Shown here piece by piece: positions 18,313-26,920 of a stretch of 64,000 nucleotides of DNA; positions within the stretch are counted from its first letter, which is position 1; each line of letters opens with the position of its first letter. The position numbers and the translations under genes are program-made. This DNA is from Nocardia abscessus (lineage in GTDB: Bacteria > Actinomycetota > Actinomycetes > Mycobacteriales > Mycobacteriaceae). The stretch spans positions 1,019,786 to 1,083,785 of the forward strand of contig NZ_JADLQO010000002.1 in NCBI RefSeq assembly GCF_015477775.1, in the 5' to 3' direction. The notes under the pieces are model-generated. The model made no database searches and was not told where the DNA came from. It saw only the letters and a list, made by a program, of their open reading frames with translations.

Positions 18313-18972
18313 CTAAACCTCGCGGGGGCCACGCTCCGCGGCGTCGTCCGGCGGCAGCAGCGTGCTGGACAGATGTTCCTGCGCCAAGCGACGCAGCGCG
18401 GCGAGCAGGGTATCGCCCAGAATCGTTCCGACGATCGCGGTTTCGGTCATCCGCTCCACACCGGGCTCGGTGCGGACCAAGGCGATATCGGTGGCCGCGA
18501 TGGCTTCGCTGGCGGCCGCGTAGTCGTCCATCGCGCCGACCACGTCGTCGTGGCCGAGCAGGCGCAGCGCGGCGCAGACGTCGACGAGGGTGCCACGCGC
18601 CGGGCTTTCGTCGTGGATGCGCCAGCCGCGCCGGTCCAGCAGTGCCGCGACGTCCTCGGCGGCGACCTCCCGCTGCTCGCCGCCCACCTGTGACCGACGC
18701 CCACCCAGCGCATACTGCACACGTCCGAGTGAATCCCGGGCGGACAGGCTGCCGCTGTCGAGCGCGGCGAGCAGGTCCTTGGCCGCTTCGATGGACACGC
18801 CGCCGATATCGACCAGCGCCCGGATCAGCCGCAGCCTGCTGACGTGGGCGTCGTTGTATTCGGCCTGGTTGCGATGAGTTCGCACGCCGGAAGGCAGTAA
18901 TCCCTCCCGCACGTAGTACTTGATCGTCGCGGCGGGGACGCCGCTGGCGCGGCTGAGTTCGGCGATCCGCAT
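18313..18972 (-). CDS. MerR family regulator
   Basis: A 219-residue MerR protein. The winged HTH occupies residues 1-70 (MRIAELSRASGVPAATIKYY, then VREGLLP), followed by a dimerisation helix and a C-terminal helical region of about 110 residues with no metal-binding Cys cluster. It is therefore a TipA/BmrR-like or orphan effector-domain type rather than a metal sensor. It is divergent from a membrane-protein operon; the 108-base gap holds two MerR-type dyads with 19-bp promoter spacing, strongly suggesting it controls that operon and itself. Confidence 0.88.
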   Translation of the reverse strand: MRIAELSRASGVPAATIKYYVREGLLPSGVRTHRNQAEYNDAHVSRLRLIRALVDIGGVSIEAAKDLLAALDSGSLSARDSLGRVQYALGGRRSQVGGEQREVAAEDVAALLDRRGWRIHDESPARGTLVDVCAALRLLGHDDVVGAMDDYAAASEAIAATDIALVRTEPGVERMTETAIVGTILGDTLLAALRRLAQEHLSSTLLPPDDAAERGPREV

Positions 18973-18998
18973 CGGATTCCTCGGGCTCGGGCGGCATC

Positions 18999-19057
18999 TT
19001 GACAGTGGATAGTACGACTATCCATACTTCGAATAGATAGTGCAACTATCGATACTT
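18999..19057 (+). promoter_or_regulatory. duplicated MerR-type promoter/operator
   Basis: TTGACA at 18999-19004 and ATACTT at 19024-19029 are separated by exactly 19 bp, the over-long spacer of MerR-controlled promoters. The perfect dyad GGATAGT-N3-ACTATCC (19007-19023) fills that spacer. A second copy, GATAGT-N3-ACTATC at 19036-19050 followed by ATACTTC, lies 28 bp downstream. It precedes the membrane-protein operon and is divergent from the MerR gene. Confidence 0.72.
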
Positions 19058-19080
19058 CTAGTTCCGAAAGGTCCAGCGCC

Positions 19081-20043
19081 GTGGCCACCCTCTTTCCGCG
19101 CTTCCCCGCCCTGTCCTGGCATCGCCCGCTGATGCTGCTCGCCGTCGCGATGGCGCTGCTGGTCGCCTGGTCGATCGGCGGCATGATCGTCGACGACCGC
19201 ACCCTGACCGGACTGCCGATCTGGGCGAAGTCCGCCAAATTCGCCCTTTCCGTCCTGATCTACGCCGTGACCTGGGCCTGGCTGATCGCCCAGCTCACGC
19301 GCTGGCGGCGCATAGCCTGGTGGGCGGGCACGGTCGCGGCGCTCGGCCTGGCGCTCGAGCTGGTCGTCATCACCACCCAGATCGTGCGGGGCACGACCAG
19401 TCACTTCAATTTCACGACGCCGTTGAACGCGGCGCTGTGGGAGATCATGGGTTCCTCGATCGTGGTGGTCTGGTTCGCCACCTTGATCGCGTCGGCCGCG
19501 TTGTTCGTCGACCCGGCCACCGACCCCGCCCGCAATGCCGCGATCCGCTCGGGCACCGTGCTGTCGCTCGCGGGCGCCGCGCTCGGAATGCTGATGGTGC
19601 AGGCAACGCCCGAACAGCGCGTGGAGGGCGGCTCGATCAGCGGCGCTCACACCGTCGGGCTTCCCGACGGCGGACCCGGACTGCCCATCCTGGGTTGGAG
19701 TACGGCCGGAGGCGATCTGCGCGTTCCGCATTTCATCGGAATGCATGCGCTGCAGGTGCTTCCGCTGCTGCTGCTCGCCCTCGAGTACGGGTCGCGACGG
19801 ATTCCGGCCCTGCGGTCGGCGGCTGTCAGGCGACGGCTCGTCGTGATCGCCGCGGCGACCTACGCCGCGCTGCTCGCGGTGCTGACCTGGCAGGCGCTGC
19901 GCGGCCAGTCGGTGGTCCACCCCGACGCGGCGACCCTACTGGCCTTCGCCGCCGTCGCGCTCGGCGCAGCCGTTTCCACAGCGGCGGCAGTGCGGCCGAA
20001 AAACGTTGCGGTGTACGAACTCCCGATCGGGGCGAGCCGATGA
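19081..20043 (+). CDS. polytopic membrane protein of unknown function
   Basis: A 320-residue protein with about eight predicted membrane spans. Conserved-looking loops include IWAKSAKFALSV after the first span and VPHFIGMHALQVLP before the sixth. I do not recognise a characterised family. The GTG at 19081 lies nine bases after GAAAGG; no ATG serves better. First gene of a five-gene unit linked by short overlaps with an ABA4-like protein, a DoxX-like protein, a TetR regulator and a DUF6463-like protein. Its promoter contains the duplicated MerR dyads. Confidence 0.75.
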   Translation: MATLFPRFPALSWHRPLMLLAVAMALLVAWSIGGMIVDDRTLTGLPIWAKSAKFALSVLIYAVTWAWLIAQLTRWRRIAWWAGTVAALGLALELVVITTQIVRGTTSHFNFTTPLNAALWEIMGSSIVVVWFATLIASAALFVDPATDPARNAAIRSGTVLSLAGAALGMLMVQATPEQRVEGGSISGAHTVGLPDGGPGLPILGWSTAGGDLRVPHFIGMHALQVLPLLLLALEYGSRRIPALRSAAVRRRLVVIAAATYAALLAVLTWQALRGQSVVHPDAATLLAFAAVALGAAVSTAAAVRPKNVAVYELPIGASR

Positions 20044-20486
20044 CGGAAGTGCTGTTCGACCTCACCTTCTGGTTCGCCGCGCCGTTCTGGGCACTGATGA
20101 TCCTGGCGCCGCGGTGGCGGCGGACCGCGGCGATGGTCGCGTCACCGCTCATCTGCCTGCCGCCCCTGATCATCTACGCGGTGCTGATCGCGCCCGAGTT
20201 CGGCTCGTTCGCCGCGGCGCTCGTCGACCCAGAACTGTCAGGGCTGCGAGAAGTGCTCGGCCAGGAGTCCGGGGCCGCGGCGGCGTGGGCCCACTTCGTG
20301 GCCTTCGACCTGTTCCTCGGACGCTGGATCTATCAGGACAGCCGGGCGAGCGGCCGCTCACCACTGCTGATCAGCCCGCTGCTCGTGCTCACCATCCTGT
20401 TCGCGCCGATCGGCGTCCTGCTCTACCTGCTCGTCCGACTCACCACGAAACCGGCGCCCGACCGGGCCCTCGCCACGGAGGCATGA
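20040..20486 (+). CDS. ABA4-like (DUF4281-type) membrane protein
   Basis: A 148-residue protein with four membrane spans. The FWFAAPFWALMILAP start and the AWAHFVAFDLFLGRWIYQDS motif match the ABA4-like family (named after plant neoxanthin synthase), whose bacterial role is unknown. The ATG overlaps the preceding stop (ATGA). Family call is from remembered sequence features; function is not inferred beyond membrane location. Confidence 0.72.
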   Translation: MTEVLFDLTFWFAAPFWALMILAPRWRRTAAMVASPLICLPPLIIYAVLIAPEFGSFAAALVDPELSGLREVLGQESGAAAAWAHFVAFDLFLGRWIYQDSRASGRSPLLISPLLVLTILFAPIGVLLYLLVRLTTKPAPDRALATEA

Positions 20487-21082
20487 TGGAAACCCTCATC
20501 GTTCTGCTGACCACCCTGTTGCTGCTGCGCACGGCAGGCGCGCTCGGCGCGCGCCGGTTCGATGCCTGGCCCACCTGCGGCGCCTACGCCCTCGGCGTAA
20601 TGCTGATCATGACCGGCACAACGCATTTCCTTCCCGAGGCGTTCGCCGGGTCCCCCGCTCCGACCCATGCCGATTTCCTCCCGATGGTGCCGCCGTTCGT
20701 CCCGTTCCCCGGACTGATGATCTACCTGACGGGTCTGTTGGAACTGCTCGGCGCGGTGGGCCTGTTCCTGGCCAGAACGCGCCGGCCCGCGGGGCTCGGG
20801 CTCGCCGCCCTGTTCGTGGTGATGCTGCCCGCCAATATCTACGTGGCCGTCTCCGACGTCCCGTTCAACGGCGCGCCCGCGACACCGCTGTGGGCACGCA
20901 TCCCGGAACAGGCGCTGTACATCGGCGTCGCCCTGTGGGCGGCCGGAGTCCTGCGGTTCCCACGACGAGACGGGCGAGACCTGGGCAGTCACGCGGACAG
21001 CACTCCGAACCACTGGGTGGCCTGCCCGGTCGACATGCCATACGGTATGGTATGTTCGGTCAGGACCGAGGAGGTCGGATGA
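20486..21082 (+). CDS. DoxX-like membrane protein
   Basis: A 198-residue protein with four spans in the DoxX/DUF pattern: GTTHFLPEAF, MVPPFVPFPGLMIYLTGLLELLGAVGL and NIYVAVSDVPF are typical of DoxX-like proteins that resemble quinol or oxidoreductase membrane partners. I took the ATG at 20486 (GGAG five bases upstream) rather than 20483. The C-terminal 30 residues are poorly conserved-looking and encode, on the DNA, a palindrome that appears to be the operator of the following TetR gene. Overlaps the TetR start by four bases. Confidence 0.72.
   Translation: METLIVLLTTLLLLRTAGALGARRFDAWPTCGAYALGVMLIMTGTTHFLPEAFAGSPAPTHADFLPMVPPFVPFPGLMIYLTGLLELLGAVGLFLARTRRPAGLGLAALFVVMLPANIYVAVSDVPFNGAPATPLWARIPEQALYIGVALWAAGVLRFPRRDGRDLGSHADSTPNHWVACPVDMPYGMVCSVRTEEVG
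21035..21053. promoter_or_regulatory. palindrome inside the DoxX-like gene, candidate TetR operator
   Basis: A 19-bp dyad centred on CATAC-G-GTATG (perfect 11-bp core at 21039-21049, 8 of 9 outer pairs matching) lies 26 bases before the TetR start, within the 3' end of the upstream coding region. It suggests an internal, autoregulated promoter. Confidence 0.5.
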
Positions 21083-21624
21083 GCAAGCGGGATTGGCTCG
21101 ACGCCGGGTTCGCGGTGCTGGCCGAGGACGGGGCACGGGCGCTCACCGTGGAGCGGTTGTGCGCCGACCTCGATCTGACGAAAGGGTCGTTCTACCACCA
21201 CTTCCGGGGCCTGTCCGGCTACCGGACCGACCTGCTCGACCACTTCGAGACCGAGTACACCGGTCGCTACATCGCCGAAACCGAACAGCGCGACATCCCC
21301 GCGGCCGACAAGCTGGCCCTGCTGACGGAACTGGTGCTCGCGGGCCAGGACGCGGACAACGCGGTGGAAATCGCCATGCGCGCCTGGGCGACGCAAGACC
21401 CGCAGGTCAATCTGATCCAGCAGCGCGTGGACCGGAGACGGGTCGAATATCTCGAGTCGCTGTTGCGCGACATCGCCGACAACGACGACGAGAGCCGGCT
21501 TCTGGCGCGCTTGCTCTACCTCGCACAGGTCGGCGCACAACAGGTCGTTCCTCCGCTGCCCACCGAGGACATCGCCGATATCTACGCCTTGGTGCTGCGG
21601 ATGGCCATTCGGAAGGAGAACTGA
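21079..21624 (+). CDS. TetR family regulator
   Basis: A 181-residue TetR protein. The HTH (LTVERLCADLDLTKGSFYHH, then FRG) lies at residues about 23-45, with a short C-terminal helical domain. The ATG at 21079 follows GAGGAGGTCGG. It overlaps the DoxX-like gene by four bases and the next gene by one, so it is embedded in the membrane-protein operon it probably represses. A palindrome 26 bases upstream is the likely binding site. Confidence 0.88.
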   Translation: MSKRDWLDAGFAVLAEDGARALTVERLCADLDLTKGSFYHHFRGLSGYRTDLLDHFETEYTGRYIAETEQRDIPAADKLALLTELVLAGQDADNAVEIAMRAWATQDPQVNLIQQRVDRRRVEYLESLLRDIADNDDESRLLARLLYLAQVGAQQVVPPLPTEDIADIYALVLRMAIRKEN

Positions 21625-22016
21625 TGCCCGCACTCGGCCCATGGGTACCCCGCCTCATCTTCGTCACGGCGGCAATTCATTTCGTGTACGCGTTCATCCA
21701 GCCCAACGACTGGTCCGGCATCGCGGCCGGAGGATTCCTCGCGACCGCGTCCGACACCACCGATCCCAGCTACTTCGCCCGCGACGCCAGCGTGTGGTTC
21801 ATGATGTGCGGCATAGCGATGCTGTCCATCGGCGCCCTCACCCGCAACGCGCTCACCGCCACCGGCCGCGTCCCGGCCCACGTGGGCTGGTGCCTGATCG
21901 CGATCGGAATCCCCTTGACCCTCATCTATTTCCCGATCACCGGCGGCTGGTTGATGCTCGCCATCGGCGCAGTGGCACTGGCCGCCGCGTACCGTCCGGT
22001 GCAGCCGGGCCGGTAA
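21624..22016 (+). CDS. small four-span membrane protein (DUF6463-like)
   Basis: A 130-residue protein with four hydrophobic segments: LIFVTAAIHFVYAFI, VWFMMCGIAMLSIGA, VGWCLIAIGIPLTLIYF and WLMLAIGAVALAAAY. The pattern fits the DUF6463 family, often found beside TetR regulators. The ATG overlaps the TetR stop by one base and GGAAGGAG lies just upstream. Last gene of the operon; function unknown. Confidence 0.75.
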   Translation: MPALGPWVPRLIFVTAAIHFVYAFIQPNDWSGIAAGGFLATASDTTDPSYFARDASVWFMMCGIAMLSIGALTRNALTATGRVPAHVGWCLIAIGIPLTLIYFPITGGWLMLAIGAVALAAAYRPVQPGR

Positions 22017-22114
22017 CGCTCGATCAGTTCGAGCGAAGCCCGGAACTCCCCCGCAGCAACCGAATTCGCGTCGACGGCCGGAGTACGGCGCCCCGGGGTG
22101 GGTACAACGGAATA

Positions 22115-23068
22115 GTGAGTGCTTCTAAGTTTTTGGGCGCGCTCGTCAGCGCGCTGACGACCGCTGTGGCGGTGTCCGTCCTTTCCGTTCATCCTGCCGG
22201 AGCCGAACCCGCGCGTGGGCGCGTGGTCGGGGAGGTTCCACTCGGCGGCTCGGTCTCGCAGATCGATGTCTATTCCCCGTCCATGGACCGGGTGGTCACC
22301 AATCGGGTGATCCGCGCGGCGGGCGGCGGTCCCGCCCCCACGCTGTATCTGCTCACCGGGATCGGGGGTGGGGTCGACGGTATCTCGTGGTGGGACGACA
22401 CCGATGTCCGAGAGTTCTTCGCCGACAAACGCGTCAACGTCGTGATGCCGGTCGGCGGCGCCTACAGCATGTACACCGACTGGCTCGCCGACGATCCGGC
22501 GGTCGGGCGCAATCGCTGGCAGACCTATCTCACGCGCGAGCTGCCTGCCACGCTCGACGCCGAACTCGGCACGACCGGACGCAACGCGATCGCCGGGGTG
22601 TCGATGAGCGCCGCCTCCGCGATCGATCTCGCGATCCAGGCGCCCGAGGTGTACGACGCGGTGGCGGCCTACAGCGGGTGCCCCTGGGCCGCGGACGCCG
22701 CGGGTGCGGCGATGGTCTCCGCGCAGGTCATCCGCGGCGGAGGCAACCCGGCCAACATGTGGGGATCACCGGGCGACGCGATCTGGCGGGCGCACGACGC
22801 TTTCGCCAACGCGGCCGCCCTGGCCGGGAAGACCATCTACCTGTCGGCCGCTTCCGGCACTCCGGGCCCGATCGACCGGGGCGGTCTGCCCTTCCCGCCG
22901 ATCGAGGCGATCGCGAGTTCCTGCACGGCGGCCTTCGCCGATCGCCTCGAGCAGCTCGGACTACCGGCGACTCACGTCAACCGCTCGGAGGGCTCGCACA
23001 CCTGGGGGCAATTCGAGACCGACCTGCACGATTCCTGGCCCCACCTGGCCGCTGCGCTCGGCGCGTAA
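22115..23068 (+). CDS. antigen-85-like secreted esterase / mycolyltransferase-like protein
   Basis: A 317-residue exported alpha/beta hydrolase of the esterase D/antigen 85 family. The signal peptide ends near HPAGA|EPA (residue 30). Ser163 in GVSMSAASA is the nucleophile and the His of SEGSHTWGQFETDL the base; MPVGGAYSMYTDW is characteristic of the group. True Fbp proteins transfer mycolates to trehalose or arabinogalactan. Whether this one does, or is a simple esterase, cannot be read from sequence. The GTG at 22115 is preceded by a weak RBS. Confidence 0.88.
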   Translation: MSASKFLGALVSALTTAVAVSVLSVHPAGAEPARGRVVGEVPLGGSVSQIDVYSPSMDRVVTNRVIRAAGGGPAPTLYLLTGIGGGVDGISWWDDTDVREFFADKRVNVVMPVGGAYSMYTDWLADDPAVGRNRWQTYLTRELPATLDAELGTTGRNAIAGVSMSAASAIDLAIQAPEVYDAVAAYSGCPWAADAAGAAMVSAQVIRGGGNPANMWGSPGDAIWRAHDAFANAAALAGKTIYLSAASGTPGPIDRGGLPFPPIEAIASSCTAAFADRLEQLGLPATHVNRSEGSHTWGQFETDLHDSWPHLAAALGA

Positions 23069-23109
23069 TCGGAGGTCCAGGCCAGACGGGTGCTCACTTC
23101 GGACGAAGC

Positions 23110-24066
23110 TCACTTCGCCTCCTCGGCCACGGCGTCGGCGGGCGGTTCGGCTTCGGCACCCGGATCGGCACCCGGTACGCGTAGTACCAGGACCGTGAGA
23201 AGGCAGCCGAGCAGTGCCAAGGTGGCCGCGGCGGCGAAGCCCGCTCGGATTCCGTCGACCGAAGAGCCGCCTGCCCTTTCGGTCACCGTCTGCGCCAGCA
23301 GGAGCACGGCCGTGACGCCGATTCCGGAGCCCACCCGCTGCGCCGTGTTGACGACGTCCGCGGCGATGCCGCGATCCGCCTCGTCGACCGCCGTGACGGC
23401 CGGAACAGTGACACCCACGAACGCGGCAGGCAACCCGATGCCGAAAACGATCGCTCCTGGCAGTACGTCGATCAGGTAGGAGGTGTTGTTCGGGCAACCG
23501 GGCTAACCACGCCAACGCCGCTGTCTGCAGCGCCATTCCGGCGGCCAGGACACCGCGGGGGCCGATCTTCGCGAGCAGGAACGGGATGAAGGTGCGGGAG
23601 ACGACGATGTCGACCACCGCTACCGGCAGTACCGCCAGATCCGACGCCGTCGGACTGTTGCCCTGGGTGTTCTGCAGATAGAGCGCGAGCAGGGCGAAGG
23701 CGGGCACGTGCGCCGCGCCGACGAGCGCGTTCACAGCCGACGAACCGCTCACCTGACGAATCGCGTACAGCCGTAACGGCATCAGCGGGTGCGGGCTGCG
23801 CAGCTCGATGACCAGGAAGCCTGCGAAGAGGACCGCACCCAGGACGAGGAGCGCGGTGGCGAGCGTCCGGGTGTCCGGATCGCCCCACGCCCCGATCGAG
23901 TATCCGATGATCAGCAGCGCGCCGGTTCCGGTGAGCGCGCCGGGCACATCGAGTCTTCCCGCCGTCGCGGTGCTCGCGGAGTCCGCGGGCAGTGCGCGCA
24001 GCAGCGCCAGCGCGAGCAGCCCGACGGGCAGATTGATCAGGAAGATCGACGGCCACCCTCCACCAC
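23110..24066 (-). pseudogene. MFS transporter remnant (5' truncated, frameshifted)
   Basis: The C-terminal part of a DHA2-type MFS transporter. Recognisable sequence begins abruptly at GWPSIFLINLPVG (after span 5 in the intact family), so the whole N-terminal half is gone. A one-base insertion at about 23490 shifts the frame: the upstream part reads ALAWLARLPE, and the downstream part resumes as NTSYLIDVLPG and runs to the stop at 23110. The 5' break abuts the TetR remnant on the opposite strand. Non-functional. Confidence 0.82.
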
Positions 24067-24068
24067 GG

Positions 24069-24368
24069 TGATCAACAGCAGCCGCAATCGTGGAGACCGT
24101 CCGCTCGGCCGCGGCTACCGACGCGGAGCTGGCCGAACTGTGGCAGGCCAGTATCGCCCAGCGGCACACCGTGCAGCACCGCCTCGCGGCGGCGCTCGCC
24201 GCCAAAACCGCACTGCGCGAAGGGATCGACCCCGATCGCGCCGCCGATATCGCCTTGGTCGTCCTCGCGCCCGAGACCTACCGCCTACTCGTCCACCACC
24301 GGGGCTGGAGCAGCCGGGACTGGGAGGGCTGGGCCGTCGACACCCTTGTTCGTCAACTATTGCCGTGA
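24069..24368 (+). pseudogene. TetR regulator remnant (N-terminal HTH lost)
   Basis: About 92 codons of a TetR C-terminal domain (LAELWQASIAQRHTVQHRLA and ending LVHHRGWSSRDWEGWAVDTL). The DNA-binding domain is absent; just upstream is an in-frame stop (24069-24071) and then the broken MFS gene. It lies head to head with that gene, as expected for an original divergent regulator-transporter pair that lost both 5' ends in one deletion. Confidence 0.75.
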
Positions 24369-24397
24369 TCGAGAGGAACCGCACGCGCGCCTTCCTG

Positions 24398-25882
24398 TCA
24401 GGACGACGCGACGGCCCCTTCCGCGCCGACGGCCGAGGAACCCCCGCCGCTGGGTGGGCGGGAGGGGGATCGTCGCATCCGCAGCGCCAGGACGATCGCC
24501 AGTCCGAGGGCGACGAGAAGCGCTGCGACGGCGAAGGTCCCGTGCGTCCCTCGCGCCACCTGCTCCGGCGTAGCCGTGGTGACATCGCCCGAACCCGCGG
24601 CGAAAGCGAAGACCGCTCCCATGACCGACGCGCCGGTGATGAAGCCTGAGTTGCGCGACAGGTTCAGCATGCCGGAAACCAGGCCCCTTTGCCCCGGGGC
24701 GACATCCTTCATGACCGCCGTGTTGTTGGCCGCTTGGAACAGCGCGTAGCCGCAAGTCGTGATCACCAGCGGCAGAACGTATCCGATGACCCCTGCGGAC
24801 GTGGGCAGCACCGCGAGCGCGGTGGTGCCGCCGATGACGCCGCCGAGCCCGACGACGATCACGGTCCCGACGCCGAAGCGATCGGCGGCGCGCCCCGCTG
24901 GCACACCGGTGAGCGCGGACACGACCGGACCGGCCGACATCGCCAGTCCGACGAGCGCCGGGTCGAGGTGCAAGGCACGGGAGAGGTGGAACGGCCCAAC
25001 GACGAGGGTGGTCATCATGACGGTCGAGACCGACGCACTCGTGGTCAGGCCCGCGGCCATGACGGGATCGCGGAACATCGCGAGGGTGAGCAGTGGGGAC
25101 GAGACGCGGCGCTCCGCGACGACGAACAGTCCGAGGCAGGCCGCGGAAAAGCCGAGCAACCCGATGCCGAGTGGGTCGAACGGCGTCCCCTCGATCGTCA
25201 TGGCCAGCGCGTAGGCGCCGAGGGTGACGGCCAGCAGCAATGTGCCGAGCACATCGAAACGTGCTGGCGCACCGGTCGTTTCGGACGCGGAAGCGGGCAG
25301 CACACGGGCAGTGAGCCAGAGCGTGAGCAGCCCGAGCGGCACGACGACGAGGAAGATCGCACGCCAGCCGAAGGCCGTGATGAGGATTCCGCCGAGGGAG
25401 GGCCCCAGCGCGGTGCCGACCGCCGACATCGTCCCGAGCAGTCCCATGGCGCTGCCGGTGCGCTCCTTCGGGACGATGTCGCCGACGAAGGCCATGGTCA
25501 GCGCCATCATGCACGCGGCGCCCGCTCCCTGCAGGCCGCGGGCGGCGACCAGGAAGGCGAGATTCGGGGCGAGACCACAGAGCAGGGTCGCCACCGTGAA
25601 CAGGCCGATACCGACGAGCAGTAGGCGGCGTCGACCGGCGATGTCACCGAGCCGGCCCGCGCCGACGATCAGTGTCGTCGTGGTGAGCAGATAGGCGATC
25701 ACGACCCACTGGACGTCGCGGAAGGCAGCGTCGAACGCCGCCGCCATGGTCGGCAGCGCGACGTTGGCGATGCTGATGCTCAGCGAGGGCAGCAGCATCG
25801 ACAGTGCCGGCGCGAGCAAGCTCCAGGACGACGGTGGACGGGGCGCGGGTGATGTCCGCACGACTGATTCCGCTGGTTTCAA
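24398..25882 (-). CDS. DHA2-type MFS efflux transporter
   Basis: A 494-residue, about 14-span MFS protein of the EmrB/QacA group. Motif A is GRLGDIAGRRRLL after span 2, motif C includes GPSLGGILITAFGWRAIF in span 5, and AGRAADRFG is the mid-loop repeat of motif A. Such proteins export drugs, dyes or metabolites using proton motive force. The likely start is the TTG at 25882, eight bases after GGAAGAGG; the frame continues to a GTG at 25954 that lies inside the operator region. Divergent from a LysR regulator that probably controls it. Confidence 0.88.
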   Translation of the reverse strand: MKPAESVVRTSPAPRPPSSWSLLAPALSMLLPSLSISIANVALPTMAAAFDAAFRDVQWVVIAYLLTTTTLIVGAGRLGDIAGRRRLLLVGIGLFTVATLLCGLAPNLAFLVAARGLQGAGAACMMALTMAFVGDIVPKERTGSAMGLLGTMSAVGTALGPSLGGILITAFGWRAIFLVVVPLGLLTLWLTARVLPASASETTGAPARFDVLGTLLLAVTLGAYALAMTIEGTPFDPLGIGLLGFSAACLGLFVVAERRVSSPLLTLAMFRDPVMAAGLTTSASVSTVMMTTLVVGPFHLSRALHLDPALVGLAMSAGPVVSALTGVPAGRAADRFGVGTVIVVGLGGVIGGTTALAVLPTSAGVIGYVLPLVITTCGYALFQAANNTAVMKDVAPGQRGLVSGMLNLSRNSGFITGASVMGAVFAFAAGSGDVTTATPEQVARGTHGTFAVAALLVALGLAIVLALRMRRSPSRPPSGGGSSAVGAEGAVASS

Positions 25883-25947
25883 GACGATGACCTCTTCCGT
25901 CAGGGGGTGCCGTAATGGACGGTAGGTCCGGTTCTCACCTGGCGGAA

Positions 25948-25977
25948 GGCGCACAAATGGAAAGTTATTTGTGCACC
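25948..25977. promoter_or_regulatory. inverted repeat in the MFS/LysR divergent promoter
   Basis: GCACAAAT at 25951-25958 and ATTTGTGC at 25967-25974 are perfect 8-bp arms with an 8-base spacer, extendable to 10 of 11 pairs at 25948-25977. It is the most obvious binding site in the 134-base divergent region and fits a LysR-type recognition dyad. Confidence 0.6.
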
Positions 25978-26016
25978 GAACGCCATGTCACGCAGGTTCT
26001 GTGCGAGGGTGTGGGC

Positions 26017-26916
26017 ATGGCTCGACCCGATCTGAACTTGCTGGTCACCTTGGATGTACTGCTCGAGGAGGGCAGCGTGACCCGGGCGAGCGAACGGCTC
26101 GCCCTCAGTCCGTCGGCGATGAGCCGCCAACTCGCGCGGCTGCGCCGGGCCACCGGTGACCCGCTGCTCGTGCGGGCCGGGCGCGGGCTGGTGCCCACAC
26201 CGCGCGCGGTGGAACTGCGCGACCGCGTGCGCGGCCTGGTCCACGAGGCCGAAGAGGTGCTTCGACCGGCCGAGAAGCTGGACCTGGCCGCCCTGGCGCG
26301 GGCGTTCACCGTGCGCAGCAGCGACGGGTTCGTGGAGCGGTTCGGACCCGAATTGGTGGCCGATGTGGGCCGCGCCGCTCCGGGTGTGCGACTGCGGTTC
26401 GTGCAGAAGACGAAGAAGGACACGGGGCCGCTGCGCGATGGCAGCGTCGACCTGGAGACCGGAGTCATCGAGCGCGAGTTGCCCGCGGACATCGCGAGCA
26501 CACCGCTGTTCACCGACCGGTTCATCGGGGTGGTGCGCGGCGAGCATCCGCTGACCACCGGTGTGGTCACGACGGCCCGCTACGCCTCCGCCCGGCACGT
26601 GAACATCTCACGGCGCGGTTCGGACGAGGGCCTGGTCGACGAGGCGCTGCACCCCACCGGCCACCGACGGGACGTCGTGACCGTCGTGGACGGCTTCAGT
26701 GCCGCCCTAGCGCTGGCACGCGCGTCGGACCTGGTCGCGACGGTCCCGCAGCGGCACACCACGATCCTGCGGCACGGCATGCACTCGTTCGCCTTGCCTT
26801 TCCGCGCTCCCGAGGTGACGGTGTCGTTGCTGTGGCACGTCCGGCTCCAGTCGGACCCGGCTCACCGATGGCTGCGCGGCTGTGTGCTCGACGTGTGCCG
26901 GCGATCGCCGGAGTGA
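26017..26916 (+). CDS. LysR family regulator
   Basis: A 299-residue LysR protein. The N-terminal HTH (LNLLVTLDVLLEEGSVTRAS, then AMSRQLARLRRATGDPLLVR) spans residues 5-60, followed by a periplasmic-binding-like effector domain. The ATG at 26017 starts exactly at the conserved MARPDLNLL and follows GAGGGT; the frame is open further upstream but crosses the operator. Divergent from the MFS transporter, its probable target. Confidence 0.92.
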   Translation: MARPDLNLLVTLDVLLEEGSVTRASERLALSPSAMSRQLARLRRATGDPLLVRAGRGLVPTPRAVELRDRVRGLVHEAEEVLRPAEKLDLAALARAFTVRSSDGFVERFGPELVADVGRAAPGVRLRFVQKTKKDTGPLRDGSVDLETGVIERELPADIASTPLFTDRFIGVVRGEHPLTTGVVTTARYASARHVNISRRGSDEGLVDEALHPTGHRRDVVTVVDGFSAALALARASDLVATVPQRHTTILRHGMHSFALPFRAPEVTVSLLWHVRLQSDPAHRWLRGCVLDVCRRSPE

Positions 26917-26920
26917 CGTT

